64,000 bases of DNA from Rhizobium sp. CF080 (lineage in GTDB: Bacteria > Pseudomonadota > Alphaproteobacteria > Rhizobiales > Rhizobiaceae): positions 310,001-374,000 of the forward strand of contig NZ_AKKC02000015.1 in NCBI RefSeq assembly GCF_000282095.2. Direction: 5' to 3'. This document shows positions 1-8,637 of this stretch, piece after piece. Below the pieces are notes generated by a model. It was not told the origin of the DNA. It ran no database searches and was given only the letters and a program-made list of their open reading frames with translations. Each line of letters opens with the position of its first letter. The stretch's first letter is position 1. Both the position numbers and the translations under genes were made by a program.

Positions 1-245
1 TCTCCCGCCTCGCCCCGTGCGATCTGGTACTGATCGAGGGTTACAAGCGCGAGCCGGTCCCGAAAATCGAAGCGCGCCGCCTGGAGGCAAACAACCGGGA
101 ACCGCTCGCACCCAGCGATCCCCACATCGTCGCCATCGCCGCCGACCACCCCGTCACGGACGCCATAATCCCGGTCTTCGATCTCGACGACACGAACGCG
201 ATTGCCGATTTCATTGCGCAGGTGACGGGGCTTCCCGACAAATGA
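1..245 (+). CDS. mobB: MobB, molybdopterin-guanine dinucleotide biosynthesis adaptor (3' end only)
   Basis: Only the last 80 or so codons are in the window; the frame enters at base 3 and stops at TGA 243-245. The stretch LIEGYKREPVPKIE, followed by HIVAIAAD and a C-terminal FDLDD segment, matches the C-terminal half of MobB. MobB is the GTP-binding partner of MobA, which adds a guanine nucleotide to the molybdenum cofactor in the cytoplasm. The P-loop lies upstream, outside the window. A strong terminator follows two bases after the stop, so this is the last gene of its transcript. Confidence 0.85.
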   Translation, partial: SRLAPCDLVLIEGYKREPVPKIEARRLEANNREPLAPSDPHIVAIAADHPVTDAIIPVFDLDDTNAIADFIAQVTGLPDK

Positions 246-247
246 AC

Positions 248-278
248 AAGCCGCCGGATCGCTCCGGCGGCTTGGTTT
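248..278 (+). terminator. Rho-independent terminator after mobB
   Basis: A perfect 11-bp stem (AAGCCGCCGGA at 248-258, TCCGGCGGCTT at 263-273) with a 4-base loop is followed by GGTTT. It sits directly after the mobB stop. The converging ompA-like gene ends at 296, so the hairpin may also act on that transcript, although the T run is clearer on the + strand. Confidence 0.8.
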
Positions 279-295
279 GAGAGGCCCGAAACCGC

Positions 296-2662
296 TTACT
301 GGTTCGAAGCGACAGGTTTGACCAACGGTGTGATGCGGCGCACGGTCACGCGGCGGTTTTCCTGTTCCGGACCGTCCGTGCGGACCTTGAGGTAACGTTC
401 GCCATAACCTTGAGTCGCCAGGTTTTCCGGCGGGATGGCGAATGCGTCCGTCAGCACCCGGGCAACGCTTTCGGCGCGCTCGTCGGAGAGAACGAGGTTG
501 CTGTCGTCGGCGCCGACGGCATCCGTATGACCCTCGATCAGGAAGGTTTCAGAAGGATCCCGCTTCAGAACCTTGTTGATCGCGTCGGCGACCTTGCGCA
601 GCGAGCTCGCCTGGTTCATCGGAATTTCGGCACTGCCGGTGGCAAACGTGATCGTATCGAGGTCGATACGCGGCACCTTGTCCCGGATACGGGCGGAGTA
701 GCGCACTTCGTCCAGCGAATAGACCCGCTCGACCCGCTCGACCGGCGGCTGTTCCAGGAACTCGTAATAATCCCGGTCCGGGTCGGTCGAAGTGTCGATG
801 ATGTAGTCGTCGAGCGGCACGCCCAGCCGCATCGGCGGCAGGTCGTCGCCCGGATCGCGCCAGACATAGTCGCGGCCGCGGCGGTTATCCATCAGCTCCG
901 GCGAATAGTAGAGCACGTATTCCTCACCGCCCTTCACGACTCGCGAGCGCTGGACGATCTCGCCATAGCTGTTGCGGACAGTGACGATCCGCGTGCCGTC
1001 GTCGCGCACGATGACCTCACGCACCCGGCCGTCGCGGAGCTGCTCGTATTGCGGCGCCCGATCGCGATCGTTGTAGAAACGACGGCTGTCGTCATGACGA
1101 ACCACGGATTGGTTGTCGATCGAGATGATCAAGCGGCCGCCATCCCTGTCGCGATCGCGACCGTTGCGGTCCCGATTGCCGTCCCGGCCGGCAGTGTCGC
1201 GGAAGTCCCAGCCCTGGGGGCGTTCGAAATCCGGCCGACGGTCGAGACGCTGACCACGCTCTTCGGACAGCTGTCGAAATTCCTGCTGCTGCTCGCGGGT
1301 GGCGCGCGTGCCGCTCTGGGCCTCGGCATCGGATTTCGGCGGCGCCAGCTGCTGCTGGTCGGCCTGCTGTGGGGCTGGACGGCGCGGACGCTCTCCATCC
1401 CGCAGCGGACGTGTGGAAGGTGTCTCCTTGGCGCTGTCGAGCACGGCTGCACCGTTCTGAACAGGCAGTACGACCTGTTCACCGCTCTTGGCCGCAGCCG
1501 GATCCTTGGCAAGTGCCTTGGCGCGTTCGACCTGCTGCGGTGTGGTTGCCGTCTGGGGTGCGGTCGGCTGGGTACTAGGCTGGGCTCCCGTCGCCTGCTG
1601 GCCCTGGGGCTGGCCCGCGGGCGCCACTGGCGGCTGTCCTTCGGTGGTCTGCCGGCGAGGCGCTTCGCCCGGAACCAGCGGACCCGGAGCGGCTTGGCCG
1701 GTTGCTGCCGGTGGCGCTGTTCCGTTGCCCGGGACCTGTCCAGGCGCCTGACCGGTTGCGGTGCCGCGAGCCGGATTTTCAGGTGCGGCTCCCGGTGTCG
1801 CGGCGCGGTTGGTTGCGGGTGGCTGCAGGGGCTTCGGCGTGTCCGCCTGGTTCTGCGTCGGAGCGGCGTTGCGATCCTGCGCATTGCGACCGGCTGGAGC
1901 CTGCGGCGCAGTTTCCGGCGTCGCGGCACGATTGGTCGCAGGGGGAAGTTTCGGGGTTTCGGCTTGTTTTTCGGTCGGAGCGGCTTGCGGCTGCTGGGCA
2001 TCGCGGCGGGCGGGAGCCTCGGGCGCTGCTTCCGGCGTTGCCGCGCGATTGGTTGCCGGCCGCTCAGGCTTCGGCGTTTCGGCCTGCTTTTCTACCGGAG
2101 CCGTCTTCGGCTGCTGGGCTTCCCTTGCGGCGGGCTGTTCGGTCTGGGGGGTGGCCTGCTCGCGCTGGCGGCGCGGCTGGGCGTCATTTCCGCCCTGACC
2201 CTGACCTTGACCCTGGCCGGTCTCCTGCTGCTGGCGACGCGGACGCTCCTGCGCGGGCGCCTCGGCAGCCGGGCGCTCGGCCTGCGGAGCCTGGCGTGGT
2301 GTGGCTTCGCGCGGTGCAGCCTCACGGGGCGCAGCTTCAGGCTCAGCCTTGCGCTGGCGCTGCGGCTGTTCCTGCTGCTGGGCCCGGGGCGGCGCCTGCG
2401 GCCGTTCGGCCGGAGCCTGCTGTTGCTCCTCCTGCAGCTTGCGGCGCGGGCGCGGCTGTCCTTCGCCTTCCTGGGTGGCCGGAGCCCCCGGCGGCACGAT
2501 GATCTGTTGCTGGACCTGGACGACGCCCGGCATCTGGCCGGCCTCTATGGCGGGTCTCAAATTAATGGATGTCGGGGGGGCGGCACCGGCCGGCTGAAAC
2601 ATCAGCGGCAGCGACACGAAAGGCGCTGCGACGCTGGCGAACAGTTTGAATTTCTTCGACAT
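296..2662 (-). CDS. OmpA-domain envelope protein with a long Pro/Ala/Gln-rich repeat region
   Basis: Probable outer-membrane or periplasmic protein that binds peptidoglycan. The N-terminus is a signal peptide (SKKFKLFASVAAPFVSLPL... ending AGA, about residues 1-27). A low-complexity region rich in Pro, Gln, Ala and Arg runs to about residue 480 and contains three imperfect copies, about 40 residues apart, around the core ATNRAATP. A charged RDRNGRDRDRD segment follows, and an OmpA_C domain occupies roughly residues 665-780 (ITFATGSAEIP, EGHTDAVG, NLVLSDERAESV, QGYGE). The Asp and Arg expected to contact diaminopimelate are present. ATG 2662 is preferred over ATG 2668 because AGAGGA lies 7 bases before the former but touches the latter. 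The domain call is firm; the role of the repeats is unknown. Confidence 0.85.
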   Translation of the reverse strand: MSKKFKLFASVAAPFVSLPLMFQPAGAAPPTSINLRPAIEAGQMPGVVQVQQQIIVPPGAPATQEGEGQPRPRRKLQEEQQQAPAERPQAPPRAQQQEQPQRQRKAEPEAAPREAAPREATPRQAPQAERPAAEAPAQERPRRQQQETGQGQGQGQGGNDAQPRRQREQATPQTEQPAAREAQQPKTAPVEKQAETPKPERPATNRAATPEAAPEAPARRDAQQPQAAPTEKQAETPKLPPATNRAATPETAPQAPAGRNAQDRNAAPTQNQADTPKPLQPPATNRAATPGAAPENPARGTATGQAPGQVPGNGTAPPAATGQAAPGPLVPGEAPRRQTTEGQPPVAPAGQPQGQQATGAQPSTQPTAPQTATTPQQVERAKALAKDPAAAKSGEQVVLPVQNGAAVLDSAKETPSTRPLRDGERPRRPAPQQADQQQLAPPKSDAEAQSGTRATREQQQEFRQLSEERGQRLDRRPDFERPQGWDFRDTAGRDGNRDRNGRDRDRDGGRLIISIDNQSVVRHDDSRRFYNDRDRAPQYEQLRDGRVREVIVRDDGTRIVTVRNSYGEIVQRSRVVKGGEEYVLYYSPELMDNRRGRDYVWRDPGDDLPPMRLGVPLDDYIIDTSTDPDRDYYEFLEQPPVERVERVYSLDEVRYSARIRDKVPRIDLDTITFATGSAEIPMNQASSLRKVADAINKVLKRDPSETFLIEGHTDAVGADDSNLVLSDERAESVARVLTDAFAIPPENLATQGYGERYLKVRTDGPEQENRRVTVRRITPLVKPVASNQ

Positions 2663-2972
2663 GAACATTTCCTCTTCTCGGGTGTCATCCCTTTCATGCG
2701 CGTCCTTTATTGCCGTTTTTCGGCGGACTTACGCGGCGGCTCAACTGTATTGCACCAAAATGGTTCCGTTGCAGCCTGTTGCGGCTGGCCTGAACCTCGC
2801 ATGAATGTGTCGTTCATCCACTCAAGACAACCAGACGTGCACGTAAAATGCCGTTGCAATTTTTCCCGAGCAGGTATCTAAAAATCCACTCGGGGCGAGC
2901 GTGTGCGCGTGCCCCGTCTCCCTGCGGCCGAAAAAGACCAACACCGCAGGGTTGCCAACAGAGAGGATCAAC
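2663..2972. promoter_or_regulatory. Divergent intergenic region upstream of the ompA-like gene and the amino-acid binding protein
   Basis: About 310 bases without a gene. On the + strand TTGCAA (2854-2859) and TATCTA (2875-2880) form a candidate promoter with a short 15-base spacer. Downstream, the leader of the binding-protein gene can form an 8-bp stem (CCCTGCGG 2920-2927 with CCGCAGGG 2944-2951) shortly before the RBS GAGAGGA at 2961-2967. I do not recognise a known riboswitch. The promoter is a weak by-eye call; the stem is exact. Confidence 0.35.
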
Positions 2973-3752
2973 ATGAACATTTCCACCCGATTCCTAGCTG
3001 CCGCCTCGATCGCCGCCCTGTCGCTTTTCGCCGGTTCGGCGATGGCCCAGGAGAAACTCGTGATCGGCACCGAAGGCGCCTATCCGCCCTTCAACAACCT
3101 GGAAGCCAACGGCCAGCTCACCGGTTTCGACGTCGATATCGCCAAGGCGCTCTGCGACGAAATGAAGGTCACCTGCACCTTCGTCACCAATGACTGGGAC
3201 GGCATCATCCCGGCGCTGCAGTCGAAAAAATTCGACGCGATCATCGCTTCCATGTCGATCACCCCGGAGCGGAAGGAGCAGGTCACCTTCTCGAAGAAGT
3301 ATTACAACACGCCGCCGGCCATCGCCGTGCCGAAGAACTCGCCGATCAAGGATGCGACCGCCGCCGGCCTCAAGGGCAAGACGATCGGCGCACAGGGCTC
3401 CACAACCCATTCGAACTATGCCGAAAAGCATATGCCCGACTCGGAGCTGAAGCTTTATCCGACCGCTGACGAATACAAGCTCGACATCACCAATGGCCGC
3501 ATCGATGCCGTCATCGACGACGTCGTCGTGCTGTCGGAATGGGTCAAGTCGGATGCCGGCAAATGCTGCAAGATTCTCAGCCCCCTGCCGCTCGATCCAG
3601 AGATCAACGGCGAGGGCGCCGGCATTGCGGTCCGCAAGGGCGAAACGGCGCTTGCCGACAAGTTCTCTGCCGCGATCGTCGCGATCCGCGCCAACGGCAA
3701 GTACAAGGCCATCAACGACAAATATTTCGATTTCGACGTTTACGGTCAGTAA
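2973..3752 (+). CDS. Polar amino-acid ABC transporter, periplasmic binding protein (Lys/Arg/Orn/His type)
   Basis: 259-residue binding protein of the SBP_bac_3 family, which captures polar, probably basic, amino acids for the two permeases encoded downstream. It has a signal peptide (MNISTRFLAAASIAALSLFAGSAMA), then the family start EKLVIGTEGAYPPFNN, GFDVDIAKALC, the IIASMSITPERK motif and GKTIGAQGSTTHSNY. Length is normal for ArgT/HisJ proteins. ATG 2973 is chosen over the upstream in-frame GTG at 2901 because it follows GAGAGGA and directly begins the signal peptide. A terminator-like hairpin separates it from the permeases, the usual way to make more binding protein than membrane subunits. 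Substrate is inferred from family only. Confidence 0.9.
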   Translation: MNISTRFLAAASIAALSLFAGSAMAQEKLVIGTEGAYPPFNNLEANGQLTGFDVDIAKALCDEMKVTCTFVTNDWDGIIPALQSKKFDAIIASMSITPERKEQVTFSKKYYNTPPAIAVPKNSPIKDATAAGLKGKTIGAQGSTTHSNYAEKHMPDSELKLYPTADEYKLDITNGRIDAVIDDVVVLSEWVKSDAGKCCKILSPLPLDPEINGEGAGIAVRKGETALADKFSAAIVAIRANGKYKAINDKYFDFDVYGQ

Positions 3753-3777
3753 TCGACCGGAGAACCCGGTCAGCACC

Positions 3778-3813
3778 CGGCGGGAGGCTTGCCCTTCCGC
3801 CGTTTTTCTTTTT
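3778..3813 (+). terminator. Intercistronic terminator/attenuator in the ABC transporter operon
   Basis: A 10-bp stem (3778-3787 with 3793-3802, one G-T pair) is followed by TTTTTCTTTTT at 3803-3813. It lies 26 bases after the binding-protein stop and 60 before the first permease, on the same strand. Partial read-through would give lower permease expression. Confidence 0.8.
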
Positions 3814-3872
3814 AATGGCGTCAATACAAGACAAAAGCGGCACACCAAAAGGCCGCAGGGGAAAACGACCTT

Positions 3873-4655
3873 ATGAGCGGATTCTTTTCCGCGCTCCTTT
3901 CGGCGCTTGACCCGCTTTGCGGGCCTGTCGGGCTTTTTTCACTGTTCGGTTCAGGTAACCTTGTCGCCTGCGGCGAGGCCGGCTGGGGCGACGAGATCGC
4001 CTTCGGCGTCAAGGTCACCATCACGCTCGCCATCGCCACCCTGCCAGTCGGCTTGGTCATCGGCTTCCTGATTGCGCTTGCGGCGCAATCCGAGGACAAG
4101 CTGCTGAGGCTCGCCGCCGGCATCTACACGACGATCTTCCGTGGCCTGCCGGAGCTGCTCACCCTGTTCATCGTCTATTACGGCATGCAGATCCTCATCC
4201 AGGCGGTGCTCGCATCGTTCGGGTACGAGGGTCGTGTCGAGATCAATGCCTTTTTCGCCGGCATGGCGGCGCTCGCCGTCGTCTTCTCCTCCTATTCCTC
4301 CGAGGTGCTGCTGTCGGCCTTCCGGGCGATCCCGCGCGGCCAGTACGAGGCGGGTGATTCGCTCGGTCTGCACCGCTCGCGCACCATGGTTCTGGTCATC
4401 CTGCCGCAGCTCATCCGCATCGCGCTGCCGGGCCTCACCAATCTCTGGCTGATCCTGCTCAAGGACACGTCCTATGTCTCGGTCATCGGCCTTGCCGACA
4501 TCCTGCGCCAGACCGGCATTGCCGCGCGCGTCAGCAAGGAAGCCTTCTTCTTCTACGGCATCGCCTGCCTGCTCTATCTGATCCTCGCGATGATCTCGTC
4601 CTTTGGCCTCGGCTTCATCGAGCGATGGGCCAGACGCTCGGAGGGCCGCCGATGA
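3873..4655 (+). CDS. Polar amino-acid ABC transporter permease (HisQ type)
   Basis: 260-residue inner-membrane permease of the HisM/HisQ family. The segment VKVTITLAIATLPVGLVIG and the EAA-type loop (RAIPRGQYEAGDSLGL about residue 150, then LPQLIRIALPGLTN) identify a type I importer subunit that docks with an ATPase. No ATPase gene is present here, so it must be shared or encoded elsewhere. Its stop overlaps the next permease start in an ATGA arrangement at 4652-4655, so the two are translationally coupled. The N-terminal 35 residues are longer than usual, but no better start is visible. Confidence 0.9.
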   Translation: MSGFFSALLSALDPLCGPVGLFSLFGSGNLVACGEAGWGDEIAFGVKVTITLAIATLPVGLVIGFLIALAAQSEDKLLRLAAGIYTTIFRGLPELLTLFIVYYGMQILIQAVLASFGYEGRVEINAFFAGMAALAVVFSSYSSEVLLSAFRAIPRGQYEAGDSLGLHRSRTMVLVILPQLIRIALPGLTNLWLILLKDTSYVSVIGLADILRQTGIAARVSKEAFFFYGIACLLYLILAMISSFGLGFIERWARRSEGRR

Positions 4656-5482
4656 CTTACGTCAGGGAGTTGATTCCGCCACGCGCGCCGCCGGCCCTGG
4701 CCGTCAGGTCGCTGGCGCCGGCGCGTGTTGCCGGCATCGGCGTCCTCCTGCTTTGGGCAGCCCTGGCGATCGCGCTCGTCTTCATGATGATCAATGGCTG
4801 GGATCAGGACAAATTCCAGCGTTATGGCCCGCGCTATCTCCACGGCCTCTGGACCACGATCTCGCTGGTCGGCCTTTCCGTCATCCTCGGCGCCATCCTC
4901 TCGGCACCGATCGCCTTTGCCCGCATGGCGAGGAACAAGGTGCTGAACGGCATCGCCTACGCTTATGTCTACGTGTTTCGCAGCACGCCGCTGCTCGCCC
5001 AGCTCTTCCTCATCTATTACGGGCTCGGCAGTTTCCGACCGGAGCTCGAAGCGGTCGGCCTCTGGTGGTTTTTTCGCGAGGCCTGGTATTGCGGCCTCTT
5101 CTCGCTGACGCTCAATACCGCCGCCTATCAGGCGGAAATCCTGCGCGGCGCGATCGAAAGCGTGCCGCGCGGCCAGCACGAAGGTGCCGCAGCCCTCGGC
5201 CTCTCGAAACGCAACGCCTTCCGCAAGGTCATCCTGCCCCAGGCCTTGATCGTCGCGCTGCGCCCCTATGGCAACGAAATCGTGCTGTTGATCAAGGGAT
5301 CGGCGGTCGTGGCGATCGTCACCGTCTACGACCTGATGGGCGAGACGCGCTACGCCTTCTCGCGTACATTCGATTACCAGACCTATCTCTGGGCCGCGAT
5401 CTTCTACCTCGCCATCGTCGAGGCGCTGCGGCACCTGTGGGCCTTCATCGAGGCACGCCTGACGCGCCATCTGAAGCGTTAG
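4652..5482 (+). CDS. Polar amino-acid ABC transporter permease (HisM type)
   Basis: 276-residue second permease of the importer. After an N-terminal membrane helix (RVAGIGVLLLWAALAIALVF) come GLWTTISLVGLSVILGAILS, FRSTPLLAQLFLIYYGLG, the coupling loop SVPRGQHEGAAALGLS with LPQALIVALRPYGNE, and the late helix AIFYLAIVEALRHLWAFIE. These are standard for the HisM subfamily. ATG 4652, with GGAGGG 8 bases upstream, is preferred over ATG 4625 because it gives a 4-base overlap with the first permease. The operon holds binding protein and both membrane subunits but no ATP-binding subunit. Confidence 0.9.
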   Translation: MTYVRELIPPRAPPALAVRSLAPARVAGIGVLLLWAALAIALVFMMINGWDQDKFQRYGPRYLHGLWTTISLVGLSVILGAILSAPIAFARMARNKVLNGIAYAYVYVFRSTPLLAQLFLIYYGLGSFRPELEAVGLWWFFREAWYCGLFSLTLNTAAYQAEILRGAIESVPRGQHEGAAALGLSKRNAFRKVILPQALIVALRPYGNEIVLLIKGSAVVAIVTVYDLMGETRYAFSRTFDYQTYLWAAIFYLAIVEALRHLWAFIEARLTRHLKR

Positions 5483-5632
5483 CAGCACTCACGGAACACA
5501 GCTGCTAACATACTGTAAAATATCATGAATGTGCTCTTAAGGCGCAATTGTAAAGCTTCGGTTAACCGTGGCATGCTCCCCTATCGGCTGACGCAACGAC
5601 GTCAGTTCGAAACAACAAATGGGAACTGCTGC

Positions 5633-5896
5633 ATGTCTGAAATGGAAATGATGCTGAAAGGCTATGGTCTGACGACCGCCCAGATCTTCTACCGCCTGCC
5701 GGACCATCCCGCGCTGCTGCAAAGCTATGTCTGGCAGAACTACGACCTCGCTCCGGATTTCCCGGAGATGAACGGTTTTCTGAAATTCTGGCAGGAGAAG
5801 CTCGACGGCCCGCTGCATTCCGTCCGCTATGTCCACCGCAAGCTGATTTCGGCCAGCGAGTGGCGGGCGGTGAAGGGTGAGATCATCCTGCACTGA
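5633..5896 (+). CDS. Usg family protein
   Basis: Small cytoplasmic protein of 87 residues. The motif run GYGLTTAQIFYRLPDHP, SYVWQNYDLAPDFPEM, FLKFWQEKLDGPLHSV is the hallmark of the alphaproteobacterial Usg family, which is conserved but has no proven biochemical function. The upstream in-frame ATG at 5525 would add 36 residues that do not resemble the family, so ATG 5633 is chosen even though its RBS is weak. The 150 bases upstream are AT-richer (TGTAAAATATCATGAATG) and may hold its promoter. Confidence 0.8.
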   Translation: MSEMEMMLKGYGLTTAQIFYRLPDHPALLQSYVWQNYDLAPDFPEMNGFLKFWQEKLDGPLHSVRYVHRKLISASEWRAVKGEIILH

Positions 5897-5997
5897 CCCG
5901 CGTCTCCTCGTTCGCAGGATAAAGGCTCCGCGCCCGCGGCGATTGCCAAACGCGTGGCTTCGGCTTAAAGCCGCTTGCGAAACGAAGGACGCGAGCC

Positions 5998-6819
5998 ATG
6001 AAGAAGATCGACGAGGAAGCCCTGGCAGAGGCCTATAACCGCGCGCTGGCGCTGGAAAAGGCGGGCGACATCGACGCCGCCGTCGGGGCCTACCAGCAGG
6101 TGCTGGAGATCGATCCCGAGGACCACGGTGGTGCGGCCGTACGCATTGCCGCCATGGGTCGCGGCGAGACGCCGCCCAGGGCGCCGGATGCCTATGTGGA
6201 AACCCTGTTCGACCAGCATGCCGAAAGCTTCGAGGACATTCTCGTCGAGCAGCTCGGTTACGCCGTGCCGGTCATCGTGCGCCAGCGCTTGCAGGAACTG
6301 AAGCTCGGACCGTTCAAGCGCATGCTCGATCTCGGGTGCGGCACGGGGCTGACCGGCGGCACGCTGCGCGACATGGTCGACGATATCACCGGCATCGACA
6401 TTTCCGAGAACATGGTTGAAATCGCGCACGAAAAGGATCTCTACGAGACGCTTTACGTTGCGGAAGTCGAGGATTTCCTCGAGGACAATGACGACGAGCC
6501 CTTCGACCTCGTGACCGCCACCGACGTGCTGCCCTATCTCGGCGCGCTCGAGCCGCTGTTCTTCGGCGCAGCGGAAAATATGCTGCCCGGCGGCCTGTTC
6601 GTCTTCTCGTCCGAAACGTTGCCTGAAGAAACCTTCGCCGGCCGCCCCTACATGGTTGGCCAGCACCAGCGTTTCGCCCATGCCGAAAGCTATGTCCGCG
6701 ACCGCCTCACCGCCACCGGCTTCGAGCTTCTGGAAATCTCCGACATCAACGTGCGCATGCAGGACGGCAACCCGACGCCGGGTCATCTGGTGATTGCGAA
6801 GTTGACTGCGAAATCATAA
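5998..6819 (+). CDS. TPR-containing class I SAM-dependent methyltransferase
   Basis: 273 residues. Residues 5-45 form one or two tetratricopeptide helices (EAYNRALALEKAGDIDAAV, YQQVLEIDPED), and the rest is a Rossmann methyltransferase with motif I MLDLGCGTGLTGG about residue 110, a motif II acidic pair (ITGIDIS) and post-I FDLVTATDVLPYLG. The AESFEDILVEQLGY segment before motif I is typical of this TPR-methyltransferase group. Substrate is unknown. ATG 5998 has AAGGAC about 10 bases upstream. It is monocistronic or paired only loosely with the downstream genes. Confidence 0.85.
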   Translation: MKKIDEEALAEAYNRALALEKAGDIDAAVGAYQQVLEIDPEDHGGAAVRIAAMGRGETPPRAPDAYVETLFDQHAESFEDILVEQLGYAVPVIVRQRLQELKLGPFKRMLDLGCGTGLTGGTLRDMVDDITGIDISENMVEIAHEKDLYETLYVAEVEDFLEDNDDEPFDLVTATDVLPYLGALEPLFFGAAENMLPGGLFVFSSETLPEETFAGRPYMVGQHQRFAHAESYVRDRLTATGFELLEISDINVRMQDGNPTPGHLVIAKLTAKS

Positions 6820-6954
6820 CAATCGAGGTGGCAGGATCATTCTTTGAGAGCGCGCAATTGCGGACGACTTCACCGCGACATCATGGGTGCTCCAAGCCAT
6901 CTTCTCATCGCGTCGCTTCACCGATAGTTTGCCCTCCGCAACGGAGGGATTCGG

Positions 6955-7509
6955 ATGACGCCGCAGCGCTATCTTCTTGCCCAGGCCTATAACAATGCCT
7001 GGGCCAACCACCGGCTGCTGAAGGCCTGTGGAGAGCTTTCACGGGAAGAGCTGGACGCGACGCGTGTCAGCTTCTTCCCGTCGATCACCCACACACTCAA
7101 CCATATCCTCACCGTCGACTGGCTCTATATCAGCGCGCTTGAAGGCGATTGCCTCGGCCCCGCCGCCTTCGAGCCGGAAATCCCCTGTCCCCTCTTTGCC
7201 GATCTCGACCGCGAACAGCGCGCCGCCGACCGCCGCCTCATCGATCACTGTCGAAGCTTGGACGAGAAAACCGTCGCCGAGGACATCCGCATTCCTCGGC
7301 GCACCTTCGTGCAGGTCGAACCTGCCGATCGCCTGCTGATGCATCTCTTCCAGCACCAGATCCATCACCGCGGCCAGGTTCACGCCATGCTGTCGGGAAC
7401 CTCGGTCGAACCGCCGCAGCTCGACGAGTTCTTCTGCACGGGCGAAGACCAATTGAGACAACAAGATTTTGCCGAACTGGGCTTCACCGAAGCCATGATC
7501 TGGAGTTGA
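6955..7509 (+). CDS. DinB/YfiT-family protein
   Basis: 184-residue four-helix-bundle protein of the DinB metal-binding superfamily. The N-terminal LLAQAYNNAWANHRLL, the first histidine in HTLNHILTVDWLY (about residue 46) and the distal histidine cluster HQIHHRGQVHAML (about residue 137) give the three His ligands expected for a divalent metal. The family includes thiol transferases and damage-inducible proteins; the reaction here is not known. GGAGGGA stands 6 bases before ATG 6955. The next gene starts 2 bases after its stop, so they are co-transcribed. Confidence 0.85.
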   Translation: MTPQRYLLAQAYNNAWANHRLLKACGELSREELDATRVSFFPSITHTLNHILTVDWLYISALEGDCLGPAAFEPEIPCPLFADLDREQRAADRRLIDHCRSLDEKTVAEDIRIPRRTFVQVEPADRLLMHLFQHQIHHRGQVHAMLSGTSVEPPQLDEFFCTGEDQLRQQDFAELGFTEAMIWS

Positions 7510-7511
7510 CC

Positions 7512-7922
7512 ATGCTGTATTTCGTCATCAAGGCCCTGCACATTCTGTCCGACTTCCTGCTGATCGGCGGCATGCTGATCAACGCTTTCGTCATCGGCAT
7601 GGTGCCGCCGACCATCCGCACCGGCGTGATCTCGGCGCTCAGGAAATACGACCGCACCGTCACCACCGCAGCACTCGGCGGCGCCTGGCTTTTCGGCCTG
7701 TGGCTCGCCTTCGGTTACGGCTTTTATACGACCGGCTGGTTCGGCTTCAAATTCCTGATCGTCCTCATGCTGTCGGCCCTGCATGGCATGCAGGGTGCGT
7801 GGATGCGCCGCATGGAAGCCGATCCGCATCTCGACCCACCGGCCTTCGTGCGCGCCGGCCTGCCGATCGTCCTCGGCTCGGTCGTCGTCATCATCGCGCT
7901 TGCGGTCATCAAGCCGTTCTGA
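7512..7922 (+). CDS. Small integral membrane protein, CopD/DUF2269-like
   Basis: 136 residues with four hydrophobic segments (FVIKALHILSDFLLIGGML; ALGGAWLFGLWLAFGYGF; FGFKFLIVLMLSALHGM; IVLGSVVVIIALAVIKPF). The N-terminal pattern of an aromatic-rich helix with an embedded His, and the later LHGMQGAWMRRM, resemble predicted heme- or copper-handling membrane families (CopD, HemJ, DUF2269), but the match is not exact enough for a function. It follows dinB by 2 bases and precedes a GNAT gene by 17, so the three probably form one operon. Confidence 0.6.
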   Translation: MLYFVIKALHILSDFLLIGGMLINAFVIGMVPPTIRTGVISALRKYDRTVTTAALGGAWLFGLWLAFGYGFYTTGWFGFKFLIVLMLSALHGMQGAWMRRMEADPHLDPPAFVRAGLPIVLGSVVVIIALAVIKPF

Positions 7923-7939
7923 GCCGAGGCCGAAAGGCG

Positions 7940-8476
7940 ATGCCCATTCCCCCGCGCCGTCTCATCAAAACAGAACGGCTCGTGCTGCGGCCAACGACCG
8001 CCAAGGATGCCGGTCGAGCGTTCGAAATCCAGTCCGACTGGCAGGTCACGCGCATGCTGCGCATGGCCGCCTTCCCGCCAGACCTTCGGGCGACGGAAAC
8101 GTGGTTCGCCGATCACGAGCGGGAATGGCTCGCCGGCGAAGCCTGCCGTTTTGCCGTGGACGTCGCGGGCCGTATGATCGGCCTCGTCGATATCGACGAG
8201 ATTGCCGGTGGTGAGGGAGAACTCGGCTACTGGTTCGAGCGGGCCGCCTGGGGATCCGGTTATGCGTCGGAAGCGGCGCGCGCGACAATCCGCCTCGCCT
8301 TCGAGGAGATCGGGCTGTCGGTCCTGAAGTCGGGGCATGCGCAGGACAACCCGGCTTCCGGGCGCATCCTCGTCAAGCTCGGTTTTCGCCATCTCGATAC
8401 CGTCGACCGCTTTTCGCGGCCGCGCGCAGAAAACATCCGGCAATGCCGCTACGTGCTTGCAGCCGCGAGCGGATGA
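7940..8476 (+). CDS. GNAT-family N-acetyltransferase (RimJ/RimL-like)
   Basis: 178 residues. The opening IKTERLVLRPTTAKDAG, the GELGYWFERAAWGSGYASEA segment (acetyl-CoA pyrophosphate loop, about residues 92-111) and SGHAQDNPASGRILVKLGF are classic for the Acetyltransf_3 group that modifies protein N-termini or small molecules. ATG 7940 follows GGCCGAAAGG and begins right at the family start. It shares an operon layout with the DinB and membrane genes upstream; the substrate cannot be told from sequence. Confidence 0.85.
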   Translation: MPIPPRRLIKTERLVLRPTTAKDAGRAFEIQSDWQVTRMLRMAAFPPDLRATETWFADHEREWLAGEACRFAVDVAGRMIGLVDIDEIAGGEGELGYWFERAAWGSGYASEAARATIRLAFEEIGLSVLKSGHAQDNPASGRILVKLGFRHLDTVDRFSRPRAENIRQCRYVLAAASG

Positions 8477-8637
8477 GCGATCCGGGCGCCGATGTTGGCG
8501 GCCAGCAGCTCGGGCCTGTCAAAACCCGCCTTCGCGACGTTTCGTCCGGACCGAAATCTGCGCTTTTCACCGAACTGCGCTTTTCCGAAGGTCCGCTTTG
8601 CTCTAATCCTCTGGCAACAAAATTCTGGAGGTTCAGC

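Noticed and set aside
410..2881. Long + strand ORF of 823 codons opposite the ompA-like gene
   Set aside because: It mirrors a GC-rich repetitive coding strand; it has no signal, motif or RBS, and the minus-strand OmpA domain is certain.
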